Shown: positions 18,524 through 31,508 of the stretch, piece after piece
Numbering within the stretch: position 1 is the first letter of the stretch
Layout of the letters: each line of letters starts with the position of its first letter
NCBI GenBank assembly: GCA_035699085.1
Contig: DASSBG010000028.1
Location: 1-64,000 of the forward strand
Length of the DNA stretch: 64,000 nt
Direction of reading: 5' to 3'
Source: DASSBG01 sp035699085
GTDB lineage: Bacteria; Pseudomonadota; Gammaproteobacteria; Xanthomonadales; Rhodanobacteraceae
The notes under the pieces: model-generated
What the model was told of the DNA's origin: nothing
Seen by the model: the letters and a program-made list of their open reading frames with translations, nothing else
Database searches by the model: none
Position numbers and translations under genes: made by a program

Positions 18524-19146
18524 ACGAACCACGTACCATGGCGCTGGCAGGCGTATTCCAGGCCGCGCTGCTGGTGCGCCGCGCCGCACTCGGCCAGACC
18601 CTCGACGAGGATGCGCTGCGCGCCAGCATCCACAGCGTGTTCATGCTCGACGCCGACGATGTCGCGCACGTCTACGACGGCCCCGCCGGGCTGCGCGTGG
18701 GCCTGCACACGCTGATCGCACAGCTTGACGGCAACGATCGCGACCTGCAGGTCACCCGCATCGCGATGACGCTGCTGCGCCTGCAGCAGACGCTGGCCGC
18801 GCGCAGCGACATGCTCGGCACGCTGCACGAAGGCATCGCCGACGCGCAGCGCCAGGTTGATCATTTCGGTCTGCTGCACGGCACGGTGATGGCACGCCTG
18901 GCCGACCTTTACGTGCATACCGCATCGACCCTGCGGCCACGGGTGATGGTGACCGGCGACGCCACCGTGCTGCAGCAGCCGGCGCAGGTCGAGCGCATCC
19001 GCTCGCTGCTGCTCGCCGGCATTCGCTCGGCGGTGCTGTGGCGGCAACTTGGTGGCCGCCGCTGGCGCCTGCTGCTGCACCGCCAACGCCAGGCAATGCT
19101 GGCGCGTGGCATGCTCTCCCGCATCGCCATGGAGCGCGGCGACTGA
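18520..19146 (+). CDS. hflD: HflD-like lysogenization regulator / membrane-associated protein
   Basis: 208 residues, mostly helical, with the HflD (YcfC) pattern AGVFQAALLV near the start and SLLLAGIRSAVLWRQLGGRRW before the end. Its role outside phage lambda is unclear. It overlaps mnmA at ATGA, the conserved gammaproteobacterial arrangement. purB, the usual next gene, is replaced here by acnA. Confidence 0.9.
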   Translation: MNEPRTMALAGVFQAALLVRRAALGQTLDEDALRASIHSVFMLDADDVAHVYDGPAGLRVGLHTLIAQLDGNDRDLQVTRIAMTLLRLQQTLAARSDMLGTLHEGIADAQRQVDHFGLLHGTVMARLADLYVHTASTLRPRVMVTGDATVLQQPAQVERIRSLLLAGIRSAVLWRQLGGRRWRLLLHRQRQAMLARGMLSRIAMERGD

Positions 19147-19244
19147 GGCGGGAGAGCCGCAAGGAGCAGCGAGCAGGGGAAGCAGCGTCGCTCCGCTTCA
19201 CCGATTCCCCGTTCCCCCTTCCCCGCCCTTCAGTCTTTTTGCGC

Positions 19245-19250
19245 GATAAT
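19245..19250 (+). promoter_or_regulatory. Candidate -10 box of acnA
   Basis: GATAAT about 70 bases before the acnA ATG. No convincing -35 at normal spacing. Confidence 0.3.
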
Positions 19251-19319
19251 GCGAGGTTTCCCCGACCCGCGTGGGCACGCCGCGGGCCCGGAGCGACCCG
19301 CCAGCAGCCAGGAGCCATC

Positions 19320-22055
<2,736 letters not shown>

Positions 22056-22208
22056 GCCGGGGCACGCCGACGCACTTGGCGGGCGGTGCGGAGGCGCTCG
22101 AAGGCGCGCTCCGGCACCGACCGCCGCTGCCGGGCACCAGGGCCATCGACAGCCGCGGGCGCGCCATGGCGCCCGCCGGTCTCCCACCACTTCCATCCGA
22201 GGCGTCCC

Positions 22209-23147
22209 TTGGCACTTTCCGCCGCCAGCAAGGCTCAGCTGCAGATCCACACGTGCGTGCTGCTCTGGGGCTTCACCGCCATTGTCGGCAAGCTGATCAC
22301 CCTGGCGGCGCTGCCACTGGTCTGGTGGCGCATGCTGATCGTGGTGGCGGCCTTGCTGACCCTGCCGCGCGTCTGGCGTGGGCTGCGGGCGCTGCCGGCC
22401 CGCACCGTCGCGGGCTACGCCGGAGTTGGCGTGCTGGTGTCGCTGCACTGGCTGACCTTTTATGGCGCGGTCAAGCTGGCCAATGCCTCGGTGGCGGCAA
22501 CCTGCATCGCCATTGCACCGGTTTTCCTGGCGCTGATCGAGCCGTGGGTGGCCCGCCGCCGCTTCGCCCCGATGGAGCTGCTCCTCGGCATCGGCGTGGT
22601 GCCGGGCGTGGCGCTGGTGGTTGGTGGCATCCCCACGGGCATGCGCCTGGGCCTGGTGATTGGCGTGGTGTCGGCGGTGTTCGTGGCCTTGTTCAGCGCC
22701 TTCAACAAACGCATGGTGGAGCACGCGGATCCGCTGACGGCGACGTGCATCGAACTGGGCGCCGGCACGCTGTTCCTGACCCTGCTGGCGCCGTGGATGC
22801 CGCACGCGGGGCCGGCCTTCCCCCTGCCCAGCCTGCATGACGCCCTGCTGCTGCTGGTGCTGGCCATCGGCCTCACGCTGTTGCCTTTCGCCATGGCTCT
22901 GACGGCGTTGCGCCAGGTCAGCGCCTACGCAATGCAGATCGCCACCAACCTCGAGCCGGTGTACGCCATCGTCTTCGCAATCCTGATCCTCGGCGAGCAG
23001 CGCCAGCTTGACCCGCTGTTCTACGTCGGCGTGGCGGTGGTGCTGGCCACGGTGATCGCACACCCGCTGCTGAGCCGGCGCAAGCGCAAACTGGTGCTTC
23101 CGCCGCCCGAGGTGCTGGCGACGGCGGAGTCGAAGACCTGGGAATGA
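22209..23147 (+). CDS. EamA/DMT-superfamily permease
   Basis: About 312 residues with ten hydrophobic helices in two EamA repeats (CVLLWGFTAIVGKLITL at the start; QIATNLEPVYAIVFAILILGE near the end). A metabolite exporter is likely, substrate unknown. The start is uncertain: no ATG precedes the first helix in frame, so a TTG at 22209 with GAGG in front is proposed. It follows acnA after a 153-base gap. Confidence 0.8.
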   Translation: MALSAASKAQLQIHTCVLLWGFTAIVGKLITLAALPLVWWRMLIVVAALLTLPRVWRGLRALPARTVAGYAGVGVLVSLHWLTFYGAVKLANASVAATCIAIAPVFLALIEPWVARRRFAPMELLLGIGVVPGVALVVGGIPTGMRLGLVIGVVSAVFVALFSAFNKRMVEHADPLTATCIELGAGTLFLTLLAPWMPHAGPAFPLPSLHDALLLLVLAIGLTLLPFAMALTALRQVSAYAMQIATNLEPVYAIVFAILILGEQRQLDPLFYVGVAVVLATVIAHPLLSRRKRKLVLPPPEVLATAESKTWE

Positions 23148-23323
23148 TTGGGGACCGGGGACCATGGACCGGGAAACGCGGCGCGAGCCATATCATCGCT
23201 GGCGGCCTCGGGGCAGGTAACGTTCGACCCATTGGTGCCGGCGCCGACTTCGGTCACAATCGGCGGCACAGCGCTCAGTCACCGTGGCTTGCGCCAGGAT
23301 TTCCCGCCCTCATCTGGTGATTC

Positions 23324-23828
23324 ATGGATCGACCTTCATCGCTTGACCGCGAGCAACTGCTGGCCTGCGCCCGCGGCGACATGTTCGGCCCGGGCAACGC
23401 GCGCCTGCCGCTGCCGCCGATGCTCATGTTCGATCGCATCACCCACATCGCCGATACGGGCGGCCGCTTCGGCAAGGGCCTGATCGAGGCCGAGCTCGAT
23501 ATTCATCCGGAGCTGTGGTTCTTCGCCTGCCACTTCCAGGACGACCCGGTCATGCCGGGCTGCCTCGGGCTGGACGCGCTGTGGCAACTGACCGGCTTTT
23601 TCCTGCCATGGCAGGGCGAGCCCGGCCGCGGCCGCGCGCTCGGCGTCGGTACCGTCAAGTTCACCGGCCAGGTGCTGCCCAGCGCCAAGCTGGTGCGCTA
23701 CGAGATCGACATCCACCGTGTCATTCGCGGCAAGCTGCGGCTGGTCGTCGCCGATGGCCGGATGAGCGTGGACGGCCGCGAAATCTACACCGCCACCGGC
23801 CTGCGCGTCGGCCTGTTCACCTCCACCG

Positions 23829-23839
<11 letters not shown>
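23324..23839 (+). CDS. fabA: 3-hydroxydecanoyl-ACP dehydratase/isomerase FabA
   Basis: 171 residues. Dehydrates 3-hydroxydecanoyl-ACP and isomerises the double bond to cis-3, the branch point to unsaturated fatty acids. Catalytic His70 is in FFACHFQDDPVMPG and Asp84 in CLGLDALWQL, with the same numbering as in E. coli. fabB overlaps by 11 bases, so both enzymes of the anaerobic unsaturated pathway are made together. Confidence 0.97.
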
Positions 23840-25058
<1,219 letters not shown>

Positions 25059-25088
25059 TCCACGACCCTCGTCGACGGAGGACGCGCC

Positions 25089-25751
25089 ATGTCACGCCGC
25101 AATGCCTTCATTCCGGAAGCCATTGAGGACTACCTGCAGCAACACGCGCTGCGCGAGCCCGAGCTTCTCGCCGAACTGCGGCGGCAGACGGCGGAGATGC
25201 CGCAGGCCAACATGCAGATATGCGCCGAGCAGGGCCAGCTGATGGCCCTGCTGGTGGCGCTGATGGGCGCGCGCCGCTGCATCGAGGTCGGCGTATTCAC
25301 CGGCTACTCCAGCCTCGCCGTCGCCCTGGTCCTGCCGGCCGACGGCCACCTGCTGGCCTGCGACGTGAGCGAGGAGTGGACCAATATCGCCCGCGGCTAC
25401 TGGCAGCGCGCTGGCGTCGGCGACAAGATCGACCTCAAGTTGGGCCCGGCCGCGGACACCTTGCAACAGGCCATCGACGCCGGCCAGTCCGGCCGTTATG
25501 ACTTCGCCTTCATCGACGCCGACAAGGGCGGCTACGCGAGCTACTACGAGCTGGTGTTGACGCTGCTCCGGCCGGGCGGCCTGGTCGCCGTCGACAATAC
25601 CTTGTGGTCGGGCCGCGTAGCCGACGCCGGCAAGAACGACGACAGCACCCTGGCGATACGCGCGTTCAACGACCGCCTGCACGCCGACCAGCGCGTCGAC
25701 CTCAGCCTGCTGCCGATCGGCGACGGGCTGACACTGGCGCGCAAACGGTGA
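25089..25751 (+). CDS. SAM-dependent O-methyltransferase (catechol-OMT family)
   Basis: 220 residues. The Rossmann fold shows the family motifs EVGVFTGYSSLAVAL (SAM binding), FAFIDADKGGYASYYE (metal aspartates) and GGLVAVDNTLWSGRV. These are PF01596-type enzymes that methylate catechol-like or caffeoyl substrates with a divalent metal. Substrate unknown. It begins 30 bases after fabB, possibly in the same transcript; a GGAGGA before the ATG is a good ribosome site. Confidence 0.88.
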   Translation: MSRRNAFIPEAIEDYLQQHALREPELLAELRRQTAEMPQANMQICAEQGQLMALLVALMGARRCIEVGVFTGYSSLAVALVLPADGHLLACDVSEEWTNIARGYWQRAGVGDKIDLKLGPAADTLQQAIDAGQSGRYDFAFIDADKGGYASYYELVLTLLRPGGLVAVDNTLWSGRVADAGKNDDSTLAIRAFNDRLHADQRVDLSLLPIGDGLTLARKR

Positions 25752-25754
25752 GAT

Positions 25755-25813
25755 GCGGGATCCCGGATTCGGGATTCGGGATTCGGGATTCGGGACCCGG
25801 GACCCGGGACCCG
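25755..25813. repeat. Tandem 7-bp repeat (CGGGATT and CGGGACC units)
   Basis: Four CGGATT/CGGGATT-type units run into three CGGGACC units just after the methyltransferase gene. Related GGGAATGGGGAATGG or GGACCGGGGACCATGG strings occur in other intergenic gaps of the window (about 10538-10566, 23151-23175 and 31225-31260), so this is one member of a dispersed low-complexity family. Confidence 0.7.
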
Positions 25814-25821
25814 CAAGAGCT

Positions 25822-25945
25822 CTTGACACGGATTGACGCGGATGAGCGCGGATAAGGCAAAGCAAAACGGTATTTAATTTCAAAAGGTTTTGAAAGATTT
25901 ATCCGCCCTTTTTGCAGCTTTTGATCGGATTTGATCCGTGTCAAG
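25822..25945. mobile_element. MITE-like element with 12-bp perfect terminal inverted repeats
   Basis: CTTGACACGGAT at 25822-25833 and its exact complement ATCCGTGTCAAG at 25934-25945 bound a 124-base AT-rich stretch without coding capacity. Further GCGGAT-type units repeat inside both ends (GACGCGGATGAGCGCGGATAA on the left). The core is far richer in A+T than the flanks. No transposase is present, and a flanking target duplication is not evident. Confidence 0.5.
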
Positions 25946-25982
25946 TGCTTTTCCCGCTCACCGCTCACCGCTCGCCGCCGCT

Positions 25983-26876
25983 TCACGACATCGGATTTGG
26001 CGGCGGCATCGGGCGGTCGGGCAGCGGGATGAACTCCGCGTTGTCGGCTGGCGGCAGAGGCATGCGGCCGGCCTGCCAATCGGCCTTGGCCTGCTCGATC
26101 AGGTCCAGCCGCGACGACACGAAGTTCCACCAGATGTAGCGGTGGCCGACCGGCTCGCCGCCCAGCAGCATCACACGTGACGGCTCCAGCGCGCGCAGCA
26201 CCGGCGCGCTGCCGGCCGCGAATACCAGCATCTGGCCGGTGGTGTAGCGCTGGCCGCCGAGTTCGACGCTGCCACCGGCGATGAAGGCCGCGCGCTCCGG
26301 CGCCGCGTCCGGCACCGCCAGGCGCGCATCCCGCCGCAGGTCCGCGTGCACGTAGAACAGCGGCGAATGCGTGCGTGCGCCGCTCTCCAGGCCAAAGGCG
26401 CTGCCCGCGATGATGCGGCCGCTGACGCCGCCCTCATCGAATTGTGGCAGTTCGCCACTGTCGTAGTGGTCAAAGCTCGGTTCGTCCCGCTCGTGCTCCT
26501 CCGGCAGCGCCACCCAGGCCTGCAGGCCCTCGATATGGCCGCCGCTGGCGCGCATGCCGTCGAAGCGTTCGGAGTGGGTGATGCCTCCGCCGGACGTCAT
26601 CCAGTTCAAGGCGCCCGGCTCGATCACCTGGTCCATGCCAAGGCTGTCGCGATGCGTCATCTGGCCGTCGAACAGGTAGGTGACCGTGGACAGCCCTATG
26701 TGCGGATGCGGCCGCACGTCGCTGCTGCGCGGGATCGGCCCGCGCATGTCCAGCGGCCCGAGATGGTCGAGGAAGATGAAGGGCCCGACCATGTGGCGTT
26801 TGCGCGAAGGCAGCACGCGGCCGACTTCGAAGCCACCCAGGTCATGGCGGCGCGAATCCAGGACGAGCTCAAGCAT
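25983..26876 (-). CDS. Pirin family protein
   Basis: 297 residues of two cupin domains. The metal-binding N-terminal cupin has RPHPHIGLSTVTYLFDG and GGGITHSER, the pirin hallmark. The C-terminal cupin includes FYVHADLR and GQMLVFAAG. Bacterial pirins are linked to quercetin 2,3-dioxygenase activity or to redox-stress roles; which applies here is open. The C-terminal tail (WWNFVSSRLDLIEQAKADW, then a proline-rich end) is typical. It lies 45 bases after the membrane-protein gene on the same strand. Confidence 0.93.
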   Translation of the reverse strand: MLELVLDSRRHDLGGFEVGRVLPSRKRHMVGPFIFLDHLGPLDMRGPIPRSSDVRPHPHIGLSTVTYLFDGQMTHRDSLGMDQVIEPGALNWMTSGGGITHSERFDGMRASGGHIEGLQAWVALPEEHERDEPSFDHYDSGELPQFDEGGVSGRIIAGSAFGLESGARTHSPLFYVHADLRRDARLAVPDAAPERAAFIAGGSVELGGQRYTTGQMLVFAAGSAPVLRALEPSRVMLLGGEPVGHRYIWWNFVSSRLDLIEQAKADWQAGRMPLPPADNAEFIPLPDRPMPPPNPMS

Positions 26877-26921
26877 GTGGCCTCCAGCCGGGCGGGCGCG
26901 GCCAACAGGACCGCCTGGGGT

Positions 26922-27680
26922 TTACCGGCTGCCAAGGTAGCGCGTCGCCAGTCGCAAGACCAGCAACAGCGCAAGGTACGCAAACATCAGGGGGCTCAGG
27001 AAGATCAGCCAGAGCGGCCAGAGGTTGGCCTGCGCCAGCAACGCCAGCAGCGATACGCCGAGGGCCGGTACCATCACCAGCAGCGGGATCAGCGCGGCGC
27101 GTTTCCATCCGCCGGACCAGCGCATGGGCAGCAGGACCTGCAGCAGCAAGTAGCCGAGCACCAGCAGCGGGATCAGCGCGAACAGCAGGTTGAAAAGCAC
27201 GCTGTCGGGCGGTGTCGCGGCTCGCCGCGCCGCCAGTTCCTGGTGCGCCCGCAGTTGCCGCACCCAGCGCGCCGCGTGACGCGGCCGCGCACCCTGCCGC
27301 CATGCTGCCCGCACCGGCACGTCCAGCGTGCCAAGGTGCTTCCAGTTGCCGTCGGCGACCACCAGGCGCACGCTGTCGATGCTGCGTGCCTCGCGGAATG
27401 CGATCCACGCCAGCGCATCACCCTCACCGGCCGCCAGCAGCGGGGCCGCGTTCATCATTCCGGGGACGTCTTCGCCACCCTTGCGCCCGCGCGCCTGCAC
27501 GCGCAACGCCTGCGCGCTCCGGTAGTGCACGCGCAGGCTGAGTGGCGCGCCCGGCGCCAGCTCGCCGCCCGCCGGGTCCATCGCGGTGACGCTGAGCGTT
27601 GCCTGCGGCTGGGCTGCAGCGGGCGACGCCAGCAAGGAAGCAAGCGCCATGCACAGGCAGGACCCCCACCAGCGAACCAT
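26922..27680 (-). CDS. Exported inner-membrane protein of unknown function
   Basis: 252 residues. A cleavable-looking signal (WWGSCLCMALASLLASPAAAQ) is followed by a periplasmic Ig-like beta domain of roughly 140 residues (LSLRVHYRSAQALRV, WKHLGTLDVPVRA) and three C-terminal membrane helices. No family recognised. The ATG at 27680 is preceded by GGGGGAGA; a GTG two codons upstream is also possible. It may share a transcript with the pirin gene. Confidence 0.65.
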   Translation of the reverse strand: MVRWWGSCLCMALASLLASPAAAQPQATLSVTAMDPAGGELAPGAPLSLRVHYRSAQALRVQARGRKGGEDVPGMMNAAPLLAAGEGDALAWIAFREARSIDSVRLVVADGNWKHLGTLDVPVRAAWRQGARPRHAARWVRQLRAHQELAARRAATPPDSVLFNLLFALIPLLVLGYLLLQVLLPMRWSGGWKRAALIPLLVMVPALGVSLLALLAQANLWPLWLIFLSPLMFAYLALLLVLRLATRYLGSR

Positions 27681-27748
27681 CGCCACCGCCGTCTCCCCCA
27701 GCCGAGGGAAACGATCTTAGCGTAACTCGGTGAGGCGTGCGGCGTGGC

Positions 27749-28525
27749 TCAGGAAAAGAACTGGTAGGCACCGCCGCCGCCTGCCTTGGCGCGGTACATT
27801 GCGGTGTCGGCCATCTCGATCAACGACTGCGGATCGGCGGCGTCCTGCGGATAGATGCTGACGCCGACACTGGCGCTGAGATAGTAGTCGCGGCCTTCGA
27901 TGTTGTAGGCGGCGCTGATTGCCGCGATCATCTTGCCGGCTGCCACCGCGGCGTCTTCCGGCTGGTCGATCTCGGACAGCAGGATCACGAATTCGTCGCC
28001 GCCATAGCGGCTGACGGTATCCGAGCCGCGCACATTGCTGGAAAGGCGTTTGGCCGCCTGGTAGAGCAGTTGGTCGCCAACACAGTGGCCGGCGCTGTCA
28101 TTGATGGCCTTGAACCCATCCAGATCGAGGAACAGCACGCCGACACGCTTCAGATGGCGGCGGCCCGCCTCGATCGCCTGCTCAAGGCGATCAAAGAGCA
28201 ACAGCCGGTTTGGCATGTCGGTGAGCACGTCGTGCTCCGCCAGGTGCAGGACTCCGTTGGCGGCCTGCGCGGCGGCATCGACGCGCGCGTCCGCACCATC
28301 GGCCACGGCGCTGGCGGAATGGCCGCGCGCAGCGCCGATGTCCTGGCGCAGCGCCTCGATGCGCTCGCGCAGGTGACGGGTCTCCTCGCGCAGACGGGCC
28401 AGTTGCTGGCGGGTGTGCGCGGCGACGTCGGCGCCGTCCTGTGGCGGCAGCGACAGCGGCGGCGGGGTGCTGCCACGGTAGGTTGTCGGCGGGCGGTGAT
28501 GCGCCATCGGCTTGCAGGTGCTCAT
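27749..28525 (-). CDS. GGDEF-domain diguanylate cyclase
   Basis: About 258 residues. A coiled-coil-prone helix (LARLREETRHLRERIEALRQDIG, residues about 40-65) precedes a complete GGDEF domain starting at HDVLTDMPNRLLLFDRL, with the active-site RYGGDEF intact and SASVGVSIYP near the end. It should make c-di-GMP. No transmembrane or sensor domain is present, so control through partner binding or dimerisation is likely. The start is uncertain; MSTCKP at 28525 is preferred over the frame's far upstream codons, which would overlap repeats of low coding quality. Confidence 0.85.
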   Translation of the reverse strand: MSTCKPMAHHRPPTTYRGSTPPPLSLPPQDGADVAAHTRQQLARLREETRHLRERIEALRQDIGAARGHSASAVADGADARVDAAAQAANGVLHLAEHDVLTDMPNRLLLFDRLEQAIEAGRRHLKRVGVLFLDLDGFKAINDSAGHCVGDQLLYQAAKRLSSNVRGSDTVSRYGGDEFVILLSEIDQPEDAAVAAGKMIAAISAAYNIEGRDYYLSASVGVSIYPQDAADPQSLIEMADTAMYRAKAGGGGAYQFFS

Positions 28526-28842
28526 CGTCAGGGGTACTCGTTGTTCGGGTGGTGCGCGCTCGGCGAGTCGAGGCACGCATTGATTGTCCGCTTCGCGGAT
28601 GGCTCCCCCATGAATATTCAGACCGCCGGAAGCCATGTTTGACGACGGTGGTTTGGACGGATTCATTCACCTGACCAGCGCGCAGGCGTTGGATCAGGAA
28701 CATGAATCCGCGGCCTTCGCCCACGCCATCCGGTATTCAGCGCGCGGCTCTCACCATGACGCGAGATCGTCCGCAGCCGAATGCCAACTGCATCACATTC
28801 CGGCGGACGCCTCACTGTCCGGACCCGCAGGGGACGCCGCCG
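28526..28842. other. Divergent intergenic region between the GGDEF and MFS genes
   Basis: No gene supported. It must hold the promoters of both divergent genes, but no box pair stands out. Both genes have in-frame extensions into this stretch that look non-coding. Confidence 0.4.
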
Positions 28843-30369
28843 ATGCCCCAACCCTCCGCCGCCCCGTCCGATGCCCTGCGCGACTGGTTTCGCCGCGATA
28901 TCGAGGGGCCGCTGCTCGGGATGGTGGGCGGGCCGGAGCGGCTGAAGATCGTGTTCCTGCTGGCCTGCGTACTGGCGCTGGACGCTGCCGACAAGGCCAC
29001 GGTCGGCGCGGTCGCCGCGCCGCTGGAGCAGGCGCTGCATATCGGCAACGTGCAGATTGGCTTGCTGGTGACTGCCTCCACGCTGATCGGCGCCTTCGTC
29101 ACCCTGCCCTTCGGCATCCTCGCCGACCGCACCCGGCGCACGCGCCTGCTGGTCGCCAGCATCGGCCTGTGGTCGCTGGCGATGGTGGTGGGCGGCTTCG
29201 CCACCTCCTACCTCATGCTGTTGCTGAGCCGGCTGGCTCTCGGTGCAATCGTCGCCGCGTCCGGACCGGCGGTGATGTCGCTGACCGGCGACTATTTCCA
29301 CCCCGGCGAACGCGGCCGCATCTTCGGTTACATCCTGGGCGGCGAGCTGATCGGCGTCGCCTTTGGTTTCCTGATCAGCGGCAACGTCGCCGCGCTGTTG
29401 TCCTGGCGCGCCTCGTTCTGGGTGCTGGCGCTGCTCGGCTTCGTGCTGGCAGCGGTGATCTGGCGCTGGCTGCCGGAGCCGGCCCGCGGCGGCCGCGGCG
29501 AGGTGCCCGAGGGCGCCACCAGCGACGAGGATCTCGGCAGCGGCGAGGGCGGCAGCGGCTCGGAGCGCGTGCCGGAAGTCGAGAGGCGGATCGAGCAGCA
29601 CGGTGTGGAGCCTCGCGATGCGCTGGTCCTGCACGAGGACCCGACGAACTTTTCGCTGTGGCAATCGGTGCGCTACATCCTGTCGATCCCCACCTACCGC
29701 ACGCTGGTCATCGCCTCGGCGCTGGGCTACTTCTATTTCACCGGCCTGCGCACCTTTGCCATGGTGTTCATGCGCGGGCGCTTCGGCCTGGATCAATCGA
29801 CGGCCAGCCTGGTCTCGGTGGCCGTCGGCCTCGGCGCGATCGTCGGCGTGCTGCTGGCAGGCCGCGGCGGCGACCGGCTGATTCGCCGTGGCCGGATCAA
29901 CGGACGCGTGATGGTGGGGGCGGCCGCCTACCTGCTGGCGGCGGTGGCCTTCATTCCCTCCTTCCTGATCAGCTCGCTGGTGATTGCGGCACCGCTGTTC
30001 TTCATTGCCGCGGCCGGGATCGGGGGCGCCAACCCGGCGGTGGACGCCGCGCGCCTCGATGTCATGCATTCGCGCCTCTGGGGCCGCGCCGAAGGCGTGC
30101 GCTCGGTGATCCGCTATGGTTTCGAGGCGCTGGCGCCACCGCTGTTCGGCTATGTCTCGTCCTTCTTTGGCGGTCCGGTCCATGGCGGCGCCGCGGCAGC
30201 CGGTGGCGCCGCCGCAGAGGCCGCGAGCGCCGCCGCGGGCCTCGGCGATACCTTCCTGGTGATGCTGTTGCCGCTGGCTCTGGCCGGCCTGATCCTGCTG
30301 CGCGGCCTGCGCGTCTATCCGCGCGACGTCGCCACCGCCATCGCCTCGGAGGATGCCACCGCCCGCTGA
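28843..30369 (+). CDS. MFS transporter
   Basis: 508 residues with about 12 membrane helices. The MFS loop 2-3 motif appears as GILADRTRRTRLLV, and GDYFHPGERGRIFGYILGGE resembles the spinster-like/organic-anion MFS branch. A charged, glycine-rich cytoplasmic loop separates the two halves (GSGEGGSGSERVPEVERR). A second low-complexity segment of Ala/Gly (AAAAGGAAAEAASAAAG) precedes the last helices. Substrate unknown. The ATG at 28843 starts the soluble N-tail; the in-frame ATG at 28702 would add an implausible leader. Confidence 0.85.
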   Translation: MPQPSAAPSDALRDWFRRDIEGPLLGMVGGPERLKIVFLLACVLALDAADKATVGAVAAPLEQALHIGNVQIGLLVTASTLIGAFVTLPFGILADRTRRTRLLVASIGLWSLAMVVGGFATSYLMLLLSRLALGAIVAASGPAVMSLTGDYFHPGERGRIFGYILGGELIGVAFGFLISGNVAALLSWRASFWVLALLGFVLAAVIWRWLPEPARGGRGEVPEGATSDEDLGSGEGGSGSERVPEVERRIEQHGVEPRDALVLHEDPTNFSLWQSVRYILSIPTYRTLVIASALGYFYFTGLRTFAMVFMRGRFGLDQSTASLVSVAVGLGAIVGVLLAGRGGDRLIRRGRINGRVMVGAAAYLLAAVAFIPSFLISSLVIAAPLFFIAAAGIGGANPAVDAARLDVMHSRLWGRAEGVRSVIRYGFEALAPPLFGYVSSFFGGPVHGGAAAAGGAAAEAASAAAGLGDTFLVMLLPLALAGLILLRGLRVYPRDVATAIASEDATAR

Positions 30370-30432
30370 GGCGACGGCGGGGTTGCCGCAGTGCACGCAT
30401 GTTCAGCGCCTGCATGCGATAAGCCGAGCCTT

Positions 30433-31203
30433 ATGCGCGATCCGACCTCAATGGCCCACGCTGCACCCGCGAGCCCCGCCGCCCCGCACCATCGCCTTCG
30501 CATGAATATGCAGGGCGCCGCGCGTGCGCTGGTTCCTCCGGCGCCCGCTGCCCGCCCGGCGCCCGAGCCACCGGCGCCGATGGGCATGGCCGAGCTCATG
30601 GCCGGCTGCGGCCGGCTTGTCGTGGTGGCCTCGCGGCCCGCCGACGAAACACTGGGCGCCGGCGGCGCCATCGCCATGTGGCGGGCGCGGGGCGGACCGC
30701 TGGTGGTCGTCATGGTCAGTGACGGCGGCACGCACCCGGCGGCACCACCGGCCGGTGAGAGCGTGCTCGCCTTGCGCCATCTCGGCTGGTCGCAACCATC
30801 AATAATGCGCTGGCACCTGCCACCGGGTGCCATCGCCAGCCACGAACAGCGGCTGGTGGCGCGGCTGCGCCTGTTGCTGCGCCCGGATGACCGCGTGCTG
30901 GCCCGCTGGAGCGATGACGGCGACGCCGACGCGGCAGCCGTCGCGCAGGGCGTGCGGCGGGCGGCTGCCCACGTCGGCTGCGCGGTCGCGCAGTTTCCGC
31001 TATGGCGCCGACCGGCCGCACTCGCGGCCGCCGGCTGCGCGCGCGAGGTGATGCTCGACACGCCCTCCTTCTGGCGCAAGCGCAAGGCGCTCACCGCCTA
31101 CCGCAGCCAGCTCGACCCCTGCCCCGAGACCGGCGCGCCGCCGCTGCCCGAACACGTGCTGGCGCCCTGCCTGCTCGCGCGGGAGTTGCTTGTGGAGCCG
31201 TGA
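30433..31203 (+). CDS. PIG-L/LmbE-family protein with degenerate metal site
   Basis: About 256 residues. The core LVVVASRPADETLGAGGAIA matches the opening of PIG-L deacetylases, but the invariant HPDDE reads RPADE: the zinc histidine and one aspartate are gone. The second ligand motif, normally HPDH, reads DGDADA. The rest of the fold (VVVMVSDGGTHP, KRKALTAYRSQLDPCPE) is preserved. It is therefore likely non-catalytic or altered in function. The N-terminal 50 residues are Ala/Pro-rich, and the start is uncertain among several ATGs. Confidence 0.6.
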   Translation: MRDPTSMAHAAPASPAAPHHRLRMNMQGAARALVPPAPAARPAPEPPAPMGMAELMAGCGRLVVVASRPADETLGAGGAIAMWRARGGPLVVVMVSDGGTHPAAPPAGESVLALRHLGWSQPSIMRWHLPPGAIASHEQRLVARLRLLLRPDDRVLARWSDDGDADAAAVAQGVRRAAAHVGCAVAQFPLWRRPAALAAAGCAREVMLDTPSFWRKRKALTAYRSQLDPCPETGAPPLPEHVLAPCLLARELLVEP

Positions 31204-31508
31204 TTGCGTATTCGGCATTCGGGAATTGGTTGAGCCGGGGAATGGGGATCGGGAATGGGTAGGGCGGTGGGCGCACCCCGACTTCACGCCCCTGCTCCCA
31301 GCTCCCTGCTCCCCAATCCCTGCTCCCGGAAAACACACGCTGAATGAATGCGACCGGCAGCCATCACGGCGAGTTGCGTTCGGTTCCGCGTTCAGGTCAT
31401 GCGTGCCAAGGTAACCGCCGTGGCACGACCGCGTGGAGTGCTGGCTGGATCGCGCGGCGCGCGTGCCGTTCGTCGGGCCAACCGACGCCAAGCGAAAGGA
31501 GCCGACCC
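31204..31508. other. Intergenic region before the DUF4142 gene
   Basis: Starts with GGGAATGGGGATCGGGAATGGG-type low-complexity repeats and CTCCCTGCTCCC units (31205-31335). The right half is ordinary GC-rich sequence ending in AAAGGAG, the ribosome site of the next gene. No gene seen. Confidence 0.5.

Noticed and set aside
25755..25813. Possible CRISPR-like array
   Set aside because: Units are 7 bases and directly tandem with no spacers; simple repeat, not CRISPR.
30433..31203. Annotation as an active N-acetylglucosamine deacetylase
   Set aside because: The zinc-binding His and Asp residues of HPDDE and HPDH are missing, so activity cannot be assumed.
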